A stretch of DNA of 64,000 nt from Comamonadaceae bacterium (GTDB taxonomy: Bacteria > Pseudomonadota > Gammaproteobacteria > Burkholderiales > Burkholderiaceae_C): contig CANFOS010000020.1 in assembly GCA_947448735.1 (NCBI GenBank), forward strand, positions 1 to 64,000, given 5' to 3'. Of this stretch, positions 57,619 through 64,000 are shown one piece after another; the first letter of the stretch is position 1; each line of letters starts with the position of its first letter. A program made the position numbers and the translations under genes. Under the pieces are notes generated by a model. It was not told where the DNA came from. It saw only the letters and a list, made by a program, of their open reading frames with translations, and did not search any database.

Positions 57619-58638
57619 ATGACAGCTTCAACATCTTCCATCAGCCGCCGCACCTTCGTCAGCGCGCTTTCTGCAAGCGCCGTGGTGGGTGCGCCAGCCT
57701 TTGCCCAAAGCGGCAACATCACGCTGAAGTGGGCCAACAACATCCCCGCCACCCACCCATCGACCATCCGCATCAAAGAAGCTGCCGATGCCATCCGTCT
57801 TGAGACCGGCGGCAAAGTCGACATTCAGATCTTCCCGAACAACCAGCTCGGTGGTGACACCGACATGCTGTCGCAGGTTCGCAATGGTGCGATTGATATC
57901 TTCCCGCTGTCCGGTTTGATTTTGCAAACCCTGGTGCCCTTGGCTGGCATCAACGGCCTGGCCTTTGCTTTCAAGGATTACGCCACCGTCTGGTCGGCCA
58001 TGGACGGCGACCTGGGCGCCTACATTCGCGCAGCGATTGCCAAGGTCAACCTGCACAGCTTTGACAAGATTCTGGACAACGGTTTCAGAAACATCACCAC
58101 ATCGACCAAGCCCATCGTCACGGCAGAAGACCTCCGGGGCTTCAAAATCCGCGTGCCGGTCAGCCCTCTGTGGACATCGATGTTCAAGGCCTTTGGCGCG
58201 TCACCGACCGGCATCAACTTCAGCGAGGTGTATTCGGCGCTGCAAACCAAGGTGGTGGAAGGCCAGGAGAACCCCTTGGCCATCATCGACATTGCCAAGC
58301 TGTATGAAGTGCAAAAGTTCTGCTCAATGACTGGCCACATGTGGGACGGCCAGTGGATTTTGGCCAACGGCCGCCGCTGGGCCGGCTTGCCTGCCGATGT
58401 GCAGGCGGTCATCAACAAGCATGTGACCAGCGGCGTGCTCAAGCAGCGCGACGACATTCGCCGCCTGAACAACGGTCTGGAAGCGCAGCTCAAGGCCAAA
58501 GGCCTGGCCTTCAACACGCCAGAGGTGAAGTCCTTCCGCGATGCGCTGTCAAAGGCCGGGTTCTACGCTGAATGGCGCGGCAAGTTTGGCGACGAAGCCA
58601 TGAGCAAGCTCGAAAAGTATTCCGGCAAACTGGTCTGA
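57619..58638 (+). CDS. TRAP transporter solute-binding protein (DctP family)
   Basis: A 339-residue periplasmic binding protein. The Tat-type leader 'SISRRTFVSALSASAVVGAPAFA' precedes 'ITLKWANNIPATHPSTIRIKEAADAIRLETGGKVDIQIFPNNQLGGDTDMLSQVRNGAIDIF'; the conserved arginine for carboxylate binding sits in 'LRGFKIRVPVSPLW', and 'ALQTKVVEGQENPLAII' is a family motif. The ATG at 57619 is chosen because AGGAG lies 7 bp upstream; an in-frame ATG at 57598 inside the tandem repeat has no ribosome site. The matching permease is convergent, not co-directional, which is unusual. Confidence 0.93.
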   Translation: MTASTSSISRRTFVSALSASAVVGAPAFAQSGNITLKWANNIPATHPSTIRIKEAADAIRLETGGKVDIQIFPNNQLGGDTDMLSQVRNGAIDIFPLSGLILQTLVPLAGINGLAFAFKDYATVWSAMDGDLGAYIRAAIAKVNLHSFDKILDNGFRNITTSTKPIVTAEDLRGFKIRVPVSPLWTSMFKAFGASPTGINFSEVYSALQTKVVEGQENPLAIIDIAKLYEVQKFCSMTGHMWDGQWILANGRRWAGLPADVQAVINKHVTSGVLKQRDDIRRLNNGLEAQLKAKGLAFNTPEVKSFRDALSKAGFYAEWRGKFGDEAMSKLEKYSGKLV

Positions 58639-58650
58639 TCCGCGCTTGGG

Positions 58651-58682
58651 CTGAGCCCGTCGACGCGCGTCGACGGGCTCAG
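58651..58682. terminator. 32-bp perfect palindrome between converging TRAP genes
   Basis: CTGAGCCCGTCGACGC is followed directly by its exact reverse complement. It starts 13 bp after the binding-protein stop and ends 6 bp before the permease stop, so it can fold on both transcripts. No T-run follows, so it may be a bidirectional terminator or a cruciform/protein site. Confidence 0.6.
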
Positions 58683-58687
58683 ATGCG

Positions 58688-60565
58688 CTAGAGCACCATC
58701 GTCGAGATGGTTGGCACATAGGCAATCACCAAGAGCCCGACGATCAATGCCACGATGTAGGGCCAGATGGCAACCATGGCCTCATCGGGCGACACATCAC
58801 CGATGCGGCAGGCCACGTAAAAGCCCACGCCAATCGGCGGCATCATCAGGCCGATGTTCATGGCGGTGACCACCACCATGGCGTAGTGCACATCATTGAT
58901 GCCCAACTGCTTGGCAATCGGGAACATCAGCGGGGCCAACAAAAGAATGGCTGGCAGGCCTTCCAGCAGGCAGCCCAAAATCAAAAACACAACCATGGTC
59001 ACGGCCATAAAGCCGATCCAGCCACCGGGCAGGGTGGTCATGAAGGTGGCCAGTTGCTGCGCCACGCCTGACTGCGCAATCACCCAAGCCATGCTGAGCG
59101 CGCAGCCCAGAATGATCAAAACCGCCCCTGTGAGCGCCGCTGTTTCAACCAGCATGTCGTAAAGCTTGCGCAACGAAAAGCCGCCATACAGAAAAAATCC
59201 GGTCACCATCGCGTATATGACGGCCAAGGTGGACACCTCGGTCGCCGTGGCCACACCACCGCCGACAGCACCACGGATCAAAAATGGCAGCAGCAGCGCC
59301 GGGCCGGCAATGATGAAGGTGCGGCGAATGGTGATGAACGGTGCCCGCTTGACGCCATCGACCTGCTCGTGTCGCGCCTTCCAGCGTGCCAGCGCCGCCA
59401 GCGCCACCAGCAGCACCATGGCCACCACCACACCACTGTTGAACAGTCCGGCAATCGACACGCCGGCAACAGAGCCGAGCACGATCAGCACAATGCTGGG
59501 CGGCACGGTGTCGGCCATGGCCGCGCCGGTCGCCAGCAGGGCAATCATCTCTCGCGGCTTGTGGCCGCGTCGCTTCATCTCCGGGAACAGCGCCGGGGCC
59601 ACCGTGGCCATGTCAGACACCTTGGAGCCTGAAATCCCCGACACAATAAACAGCGAGCCGAGCAAGACGTACGACATGCCCGCCTTGACATGACCGACCA
59701 GCGAAGCCAGAAAATCAATGATGGCCTTGCCCATGCCGGTGGCGTCCAGCACACAGCCCAGCAGCACAAAAACAGGCACCGACACCAGCACCAGGTTGCT
59801 CATGCCCTCGTCCATGCGGTTGATCACCACCTCCAGCGGAATGGTGGTGCTAAAGGCCAGGAAGCACAGCGTTCCAATGCCAAAGCAAAACGCAATTGGC
59901 ACACCACAGACCAGGCACACCGCCACAAAACCGACCAGAAAAATCGGAATGTTCAGGTTACCCAGGGTTTGCAAGGTGGGCGAGGCCAGCCAGCAGGCGC
60001 TGCCAATCAAGGCGATCAAGCCCGCGGCCAGCAGCATGTCCAGCTTGCGCGCGCTGGCCCAGACGTGGCGCAGTACCAGTGCCAGCATCAAAGCCATTCC
60101 TATACCGATGGCCGACACGCGAAAGCCGTTGGGCAGATTCAAATCGGGGGTGCGAATCATCCACTCGGCCTTGACGTAGTCCGCAGAGGGCTGCAACAAA
60201 AAGACTAAAAAACTCGCCATCACCAGTAGCGCAAAGGTCTTGACAAAGCCCTGCAAACGGCCGGGCAGCATTTCCACAAACAGGTTGAGCCGCAGGTGTT
60301 CGCTGCGGTCGACCGCCAACACCGAGCCCAGCATGGCGACCCACAAAAACGCAATCGACGCGACCTCGTCAATCCAGCTGACCGGAGACGAAAACACATA
60401 GCGCGCCACCACACCGCTGAACAGCAAAGTCAAAATGAGCGCATTCAGCGCAGCGCTGATGACTTCAATCGGCTTGACGATGGCCGAGCCAACGTGAACC
60501 GGCCCCTGGGGGTCGGGCGTGGGTTGGGGCTTGGGTGTTGATATGGCGTCGGCAAGCGTTGTCAT
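58688..60565 (-). CDS. TRAP transporter fused permease (DctQ-DctM)
   Basis: A 625-residue fusion of the small (DctQ) and large (DctM) TRAP membrane subunits. Residues about 35-175 hold the DctQ part ('SAALNALILTLLFSGVVARYVFSSPVSWIDEVASIAFLWVAMLGSVLAVDRSEHLRLNLF'), and about 195-625 the DctM part with about twelve helices ('GVPIAFCFGIGTLCFLAFSTTIPLEVVINRMDEGMSN', 'SGISGSKVSDMATVAPALFPEMKRRGHKPREMIALLATGAAMADTVPPS', 'MMPPIGVGFYVACRIGDVSPDEAM'). Na+-coupled carboxylate import is likely. Convergent with the binding-protein gene. Confidence 0.94.
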   Translation of the reverse strand: MTTLADAISTPKPQPTPDPQGPVHVGSAIVKPIEVISAALNALILTLLFSGVVARYVFSSPVSWIDEVASIAFLWVAMLGSVLAVDRSEHLRLNLFVEMLPGRLQGFVKTFALLVMASFLVFLLQPSADYVKAEWMIRTPDLNLPNGFRVSAIGIGMALMLALVLRHVWASARKLDMLLAAGLIALIGSACWLASPTLQTLGNLNIPIFLVGFVAVCLVCGVPIAFCFGIGTLCFLAFSTTIPLEVVINRMDEGMSNLVLVSVPVFVLLGCVLDATGMGKAIIDFLASLVGHVKAGMSYVLLGSLFIVSGISGSKVSDMATVAPALFPEMKRRGHKPREMIALLATGAAMADTVPPSIVLIVLGSVAGVSIAGLFNSGVVVAMVLLVALAALARWKARHEQVDGVKRAPFITIRRTFIIAGPALLLPFLIRGAVGGGVATATEVSTLAVIYAMVTGFFLYGGFSLRKLYDMLVETAALTGAVLIILGCALSMAWVIAQSGVAQQLATFMTTLPGGWIGFMAVTMVVFLILGCLLEGLPAILLLAPLMFPIAKQLGINDVHYAMVVVTAMNIGLMMPPIGVGFYVACRIGDVSPDEAMVAIWPYIVALIVGLLVIAYVPTISTMVL

Positions 60566-60692
60566 GAGCGAACTTTAGGTACTTTAGGTGATAGGGAGTA
60601 AGCCGAGATGGTAACTCTGGCAAATTGCACCGGGGCCCATGGCCCTTCAGGATTACCCTAGGCGGCAGGGGTGGCGCGCAGCCTGGGGCGCG

Positions 60693-61406
60693 TTACTTCG
60701 CGGCCCCAAACACTTTTTTCAAAATTTCGCTGCCTGTGCCTACCGGGTTCTGGCGGATTTTCTTTTCTTCTTCACCAATGATCCGGTAAAGGCCGTCCAG
60801 CGATTTGCCGGTGACGTACTGCTGGATGTTGGCATTTTCTTTTTTAACCAGGCCAAAACCTGCGGCTTTGCCGGCGATGTCGTTGTACAGGTTGGCCAGG
60901 CCAATTTTTTCAGTGACTTGGGTCACGATCGGTAAAAACGTGCCGCCCAAAGTTGCGCGGGTTTTGTCAGCAAAAAAGCGGGTCACCGAGGTGTCGCCAC
61001 CAGTCAGGATGCTTTTCGCATCGGTCACGCTCATATTGCGCACGCTGCTGACCAGCAAGTCTTTGCCCAGCGGCACGACGGCTTCGGCGGCGCGGTTGAC
61101 CGACAGCAGCAGCTCGTCCAGGCGCTTGCCCAGCCCCAGGCTTTTCAGCAGGCCCGCGGCGTCATTCAAATAACCCGGCAGCGGGATCTGCACTTTGGGG
61201 TTACCAAAAAAGCCATCGGTCTTGCCCAGCAGTGCGACCGCCGCCAAGGCCCCTTTTTCGAGCGCCATCTTCAGGCCCGCGCTGGCATCCTGGTTCGATA
61301 TGCCTGCCGAGTCGGCCAGCGACAGCGCCTGCGCCTGCTGGTGAGTGGCCAGAATCAGGCCGCCAAAGACGCTGGCCGACGCCAAGTGAAAGTGCCTGCG
61401 CTGCAT
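60693..61406 (-). CDS. DUF4197 family exported protein
   Basis: A 237-residue protein with a signal peptide (about 1-28, 'LASASVFGGLILATHQQAQA') and a DUF4197 domain: 'SLADSAGISNQDASAGLKMALEKGALAAVALLGKTDGFFGNPKVQIPLPG', 'ITQVTEK..LANLYNDIAGKAAGFGLVKKENANIQQYVTGKSLDGLYRIIGEEEKKIRQNPVGTGSEILKKVFG'. Function unknown; probably periplasmic. The ATG at 61406 has a strong AGGAG site; the open frame beyond it (to 61457) crosses a terminator palindrome. Confidence 0.88.
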   Translation of the reverse strand: MQRRHFHLASASVFGGLILATHQQAQALSLADSAGISNQDASAGLKMALEKGALAAVALLGKTDGFFGNPKVQIPLPGYLNDAAGLLKSLGLGKRLDELLLSVNRAAEAVVPLGKDLLVSSVRNMSVTDAKSILTGGDTSVTRFFADKTRATLGGTFLPIVTQVTEKIGLANLYNDIAGKAAGFGLVKKENANIQQYVTGKSLDGLYRIIGEEEKKIRQNPVGTGSEILKKVFGAAK

Positions 61407-61452
61407 GCTGAACTCCTGGAGCAGTGTGGAAGATGGCAAAGTATGCCGCAAA

Positions 61453-61488
61453 CACAAAAAAGGCCGGTTTTGGCCAAAACCGGCCTTT
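61453..61488 (-). terminator. Intrinsic terminator of the cytochrome c' gene
   Basis: A perfect 30-bp palindrome (61459-61488; arm AAAGGCCGGTTTTGG) is followed on the minus strand by TTTTTGTGTTT. It lies downstream of the minus-strand cytochrome c' gene and before the DUF4197 start. A strong rho-independent candidate. Confidence 0.75.
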
Positions 61489-61533
61489 GAGATACCAAAT
61501 TGACCCAGAGGCCAAATAACGCAAGGACGAGAA

Positions 61534-61570
61534 GCTCCTAAATCAGGAGCAGAACGCCATCGCCAATGCT
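61534..61570 (+). repeat. Two-stem interspersed element downstream of the cytochrome c' gene
   Basis: GCTCCTAAATCAGGAGC forms a 6-bp stem with a 5-nt loop, and the rest (AGAACGCCATCGCCAATGC) is a degraded second half. It ends at the cytochrome c' stop codon. Confidence 0.5.
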
Positions 61571-62032
61571 TTATAGTTTGGCCTGATAGTTGTCGTGGCA
61601 GGCTTTGCAGGCTGCGCCGGTGCTACCAAATGCGGCCTTCAGGGTGTCGGCGTTGCCGGTTTTGGCGGCGGTGGCCAGCTTGGTGGTCTCGGCGACCAGC
61701 TTGTCACTCAGTTCTTTGAACTTGGCCTGTTCAGCCCAGATTTCAGCCTTGGCTCGGGTTGGGATGCTGCCTTTGTCGGTGCCCGGGCCGAAAGCAGCCC
61801 ATGGCAGTTTGGACATGTTGGACACGATGTCAGCGTTCTCTGCAGCCAGCTTGGCATCAAACGGCACGCGGCCGTTGACCATGGCGCCGATACGGCCAAA
61901 GTGGGTGGCCATGACGGTCAGCGAACTCTGGCGGTACTTGATGGCGTCTTCTGGCTTGGCAAACTGGGCCGAAGCCGGCGCGGCTACAGCAAGCAGGGTC
62001 GCGGTGGCGGCGATACAGGCGAAAACTTTCAT
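61571..62032 (-). CDS. Cytochrome c' (class II c-type cytochrome)
   Basis: A 153-residue periplasmic cytochrome. A signal peptide (about 1-22, 'ATATLLAVAAPASAQ') is followed by a four-helix-bundle sequence: 'FAKPEDAIKYRQSSLTVMATHFGRIGAMVNGRVPFDAKLAAENADIVSNMSKLPWAAFGPGTD'. The single haem site CKACH lies at 142-146, near the C-terminus as required for class II cytochromes. These proteins bind NO/CO and may protect against nitric oxide. Divergent from a cytochrome b561 gene, a frequent pairing. Confidence 0.94.
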   Translation of the reverse strand: MKVFACIAATATLLAVAAPASAQFAKPEDAIKYRQSSLTVMATHFGRIGAMVNGRVPFDAKLAAENADIVSNMSKLPWAAFGPGTDKGSIPTRAKAEIWAEQAKFKELSDKLVAETTKLATAAKTGNADTLKAAFGSTGAACKACHDNYQAKL

Positions 62033-62227
62033 GCAAATTCCTCGAGAGTTTTGTTAAATTGGAACGGATTGCTGGTCAGCAAAAGAGGACCGTACTTTCG
62101 TCTGAGCCAGTTAGCTAGAGTTTAGCCAGTATGGAGAAGTTCCGTGACAGCTGCTGGCGCAAGGGAAAGTCCTGACGAAAGATTTGTGAGTCCAAGGTGT
62201 GAAACAATCTTTGAATCTGGAGAAGTC

Positions 62228-62914
62228 GTGAACACTGTGCAACCATCAAGCAATTTGTACAAGGTACGTGTCTGGGACCTTCCCACGCGTGTCTTTCACT
62301 GGTCACTGGTGCTGTGTATTGTGGGGCTCGTGATCACCGGCAACGTCGGCGGCAATGCCATGGCGTGGCACTTTCGGATCGGGCTGACAGTGCTGGCACT
62401 GCTGCTGTTTCGTCTGGTGTGGGGTCTGGTGGGAGGGCGTTGGTCGCGCTTTGCGGCGTTTTTTTATTCACCCAGCAGCATCATCAATGACCTGTTGGGC
62501 AGGGGCAAGCCAGAGCATTCGGTGGGTCATACCCCAAGCGGTTCGATCTCGGTGTTTGCGTTGTTGGCCATTTTGCTGGCGCAGGTGGCAAGCGGCTTGG
62601 TCAGCGATGATGAGATTTCAAATGCTGGACCGCTGACACGATTTGTATCGACGGCGACGGTTAATCTCGCCACCCATTACCACTCGAACATTGGCAAGTG
62701 GATCATTCTGGTGCTGGTGCTCCTGCACATCGGGGCCATCGTTTTTTACCTCAGGCGCAAACAGAACCTCATCCGGCCCATGTTGCATGGCGACAAAGAG
62801 TTGGCTGTGGCTGTACAGGGGTCGCGTGACGATGCGGCTTCACGCATCGCGGCTCTGGTCATATTTGGTATTTGTGGCGCGTTTGTGTTTTGGATCAACC
62901 ATTTGGCCAGCTGA
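62228..62914 (+). CDS. Cytochrome b561 family protein
   Basis: A 228-residue di-haem membrane protein with four transmembrane helices. Haem-ligating histidines are in 'RVFHWSLVLC', 'AMAWHFRIGLTVLALLLFRLVWGLVGG', 'LATHYHSNIGKWIILVLVLLHIGAIVFY'. The start is GTG 62228 after GGAGAAGTC; the upstream open frame (to 62144) is unlikely because it lacks conservation-like features. It probably passes electrons to the neighbouring periplasmic cytochrome c'. Confidence 0.9.
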   Translation: MNTVQPSSNLYKVRVWDLPTRVFHWSLVLCIVGLVITGNVGGNAMAWHFRIGLTVLALLLFRLVWGLVGGRWSRFAAFFYSPSSIINDLLGRGKPEHSVGHTPSGSISVFALLAILLAQVASGLVSDDEISNAGPLTRFVSTATVNLATHYHSNIGKWIILVLVLLHIGAIVFYLRRKQNLIRPMLHGDKELAVAVQGSRDDAASRIAALVIFGICGAFVFWINHLAS

Positions 62915-63307
62915 AGCAATAGGACGACTTGCGTTTGCCTGCCAGGCGCCCTGCGCAGCGTCCTGCCCGGGATGGTTTTGCCAAGTGTCTTGGGTGCACC
63001 TTGGCGGTTTTAGTCGCATCGTCATCACGGTTCAACGGTCCGTTCATGCCCCCTGCTAGCAGCAGTCGAGGCAACACGTCAGAGGTCCGGCCAGCGCTGG
63101 GATGACCTGCGCGTCTTCCCCCAATGGGGTCGGGGGTGTTGCAATTTGCCCAGGGTTGCCCGTTTCTCCGAGCACGTTTCAGGGTGTGGGTTGAGCCTGA
63201 ACACATTTCCGGTCAGCTCGAGCCTCGTTTTCAACATCCTCTATCGCGTGACAGCTGCCAGGCATTGGGCCCCGCTAGTCTGTATAGTGGCGCATAGATT
63301 ACTTTGA
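62915..63307. other. 393-bp intergenic region without a convincing gene
   Basis: No RNA gene or confident coding region is seen. A minus-strand reading of 103 codons (62895-63206) has arginine/proline-rich composition and overlaps the cytochrome b561 end; it may be chance or a remnant of an older gene. A small CCCC-aat-GGGG hairpin lies near 63120. The promoter of the GNAT gene must lie in its right part (TATAGT near 63283). Confidence 0.5.
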
Positions 63308-63808
63308 TTGCCCTTTCAAGTGCCCGCGTCCCATATCCAGCTCATCACGCCCGCTACGGCCGCCGAACTCCAGATCACGCGCCACATCTTTGAAGAGTAC
63401 GCGCGGCAGCTCGGCATCGACCTTTGCTTTCAAAATTTTGACGCGGAGCTGGCAGAGCTACCCGGCGACTATGCCGAGCCTTCGGGAGCGTTGTTGCTGG
63501 CCATGGTCAACGGTGAACTGGCTGGCTGCTGCGCGATGCGCCCGCTCGACGCAGTGGACTACCCAAACGCCTGCGAAATGAAAAGGCTTTACGTCCGCCA
63601 AGGGTATCGCCGCTTGGGCTTAGGCCGGCAACTGGCAGAGGCCGTGATGGACGCCGCCCGTGTGGCGGGCTACCACCACATGCTGCTGGACACCCTGACA
63701 GAAATGGAGTCTGCCAGAGCGCTGTACCAAGACTTGGAGTTTAAAGAGATACCGCCCTACTACCATAACCCGATAGCGGGCGCTCACTACCTGAAAGCCG
63801 ATTTGTAA
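63308..63808 (+). CDS. GNAT family N-acetyltransferase
   Basis: A 166-residue acetyltransferase. 'LLLAMVNGELAGCCAMRPLDAVDYPNACEMKRLYVRQGYRRLGLGRQLAEAVMDAARVAGYHHMLLDTLTEMESARALYQDLEFKEI' contains the acetyl-CoA motif Q/R-x-x-G-x-G/A (RRLGLGRQL) and the strand 4-5 splay. Substrate unknown. The N-terminus is uncertain: TTG 63308 (MPFQVPASHIQLI) or GTG 63320; no ATG is available in the conserved region. Confidence 0.88.
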   Translation: MPFQVPASHIQLITPATAAELQITRHIFEEYARQLGIDLCFQNFDAELAELPGDYAEPSGALLLAMVNGELAGCCAMRPLDAVDYPNACEMKRLYVRQGYRRLGLGRQLAEAVMDAARVAGYHHMLLDTLTEMESARALYQDLEFKEIPPYYHNPIAGAHYLKADL

Positions 63809-63823
63809 ACCGGCGCACTCAAA

Positions 63824-63857
63824 AGCTACAGCACAATCGATTTGTGCATGCGTAGCT
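63824..63857. terminator. Nested hairpin between GNAT and peroxiredoxin genes
   Basis: AGCTAC (63824-63829) pairs with GTAGCT (63852-63857), and inside it GCACAA pairs with TTGTGC. It lies 15 bp after the GNAT stop and 20 bp before the converging peroxiredoxin stop, so it can end both transcripts. No T-run is seen. Confidence 0.5.
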
Positions 63858-63877
63858 TCCGAATGAACAGCAGCTGT

Positions 63878-64000
63878 TTACGCTTTGGCCTGTGCCAGCA
63901 AGGTTGCTGCGTCGCTGACTTCAAATTTCCCCGGACCTTCTACGTTCAAGCTGGCTACCTTGCCGTCCTTGATCAGCATCGAGTAACGGTTGCTTCTGAG
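63878..64000 (-). CDS. Peroxiredoxin (PrxV/glutaredoxin-type), C-terminal end only
   Basis: The reverse strand encodes the last 40 residues of a peroxiredoxin cut by the window edge: 'LRSNRYSMLIKDGKVASLNVEGPGKFEVSDAATLLAQAKA'-type ending (here read in segments RSNRYSMLIKDGK, VASLNVEGPGKFEVSDA, ATLLAQAKA). This matches the C-terminus of PrxV/AhpC-TSA-like peroxidases reducing hydroperoxides. The catalytic cysteine is outside the window. Confidence 0.85.
   Translation of the reverse strand, partial: LRSNRYSMLIKDGKVASLNVEGPGKFEVSDAATLLAQAKA

Noticed and set aside
62895-63206. 103-codon minus-strand frame in the largest intergenic region
   Set aside because: Overlaps the cytochrome b561 end, lacks a ribosome site, and no family is recognised. 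A degraded gene remnant cannot be excluded.

Overview
The window is a chromosomal stretch of a betaproteobacterium, most likely Comamonadaceae (Polaromonas/Rhodoferax/Acidovorax-like). This is inferred from the mreC-mreB facing gatCAB order, the EIIA-HPr-EI partial phosphotransferase cluster, DUF3567/DUF3108/DUF4124 family proteins, many ABC/TRAP solute-binding proteins, high GC content and dense operons with 4-bp ATGA overlaps. No rRNA, tRNA, insertion sequence, prophage or CRISPR array was found.

Layout. 1-7.8 kb: cell-shape genes (mreC partial, mreB), the GatCAB amidotransferase operon, pyrE with a DUF4124 gene, xth and a hypothetical gene. 7.8-15.7 kb: a GMC oxidoreductase, a four-gene MCE lipid-transport operon (permease with a STAS-like N-terminus, ATPase, MCE protein, auxiliary lipoprotein), MarC, an SDR and a dienelactone hydrolase. 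15.7-27.7 kb: one long minus-strand series combining a Dpp/Opp-type peptide importer with two paralogous binding proteins, an M20 amidohydrolase, an SMP-30 lactonase and the glycolate oxidase subunits glcE/glcF without glcD. 27.8-31.3 kb: DUF3567, DUF3108, an IclR regulator and a divergent fumarylacetoacetate hydrolase-fold enzyme.

31.3-37.9 kb: the least ordinary locus, a five-gene minus-strand operon encoding two exported caspase-fold proteins (one with a coiled coil, one with an EF-hand-like loop and DUF4384), an OmpA-type peptidoglycan binder, a CHASE2 membrane protein and a small secreted protein. 38-42.4 kb: EI, HPr and EIIA-Man coupled to an MFS transporter and a lipoprotein. 42.7-46.2 kb: a cyanate/nitrate-type ABC importer with cyanase, preceded by a possible sigma-54/NtrC control region. 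46.2-53.8 kb: a TetR-ABC transporter-cyclase-fumarylacetoacetase operon, divergent from a CoA-transferase gene. 53.8-60.6 kb: a thioredoxin-like Tat protein, a zinc-ribbon protein, an E1 alpha/beta dehydrogenase pair with an SDR, and a TRAP transporter whose binding protein and fused permease are convergent. 60.6-64 kb: DUF4197, cytochrome c', cytochrome b561, a GNAT and the end of a peroxiredoxin gene.

Across the window lies a family of about 55-60 bp elements with two tandem stem-loops. At least five of about eleven copies lie in frame inside protein-coding genes (gatA, the MCE lipoprotein, a peptide-binding protein, glcE, DUF3108), twice forming part of an export signal. This resembles the behaviour of Rickettsia palindromic elements. 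Together with the caspase/CHASE2/OmpA operon, it is the strongest candidate here for undescribed biology. All functional calls rest on reading translated sequences and remembered family motifs; no database search was run.
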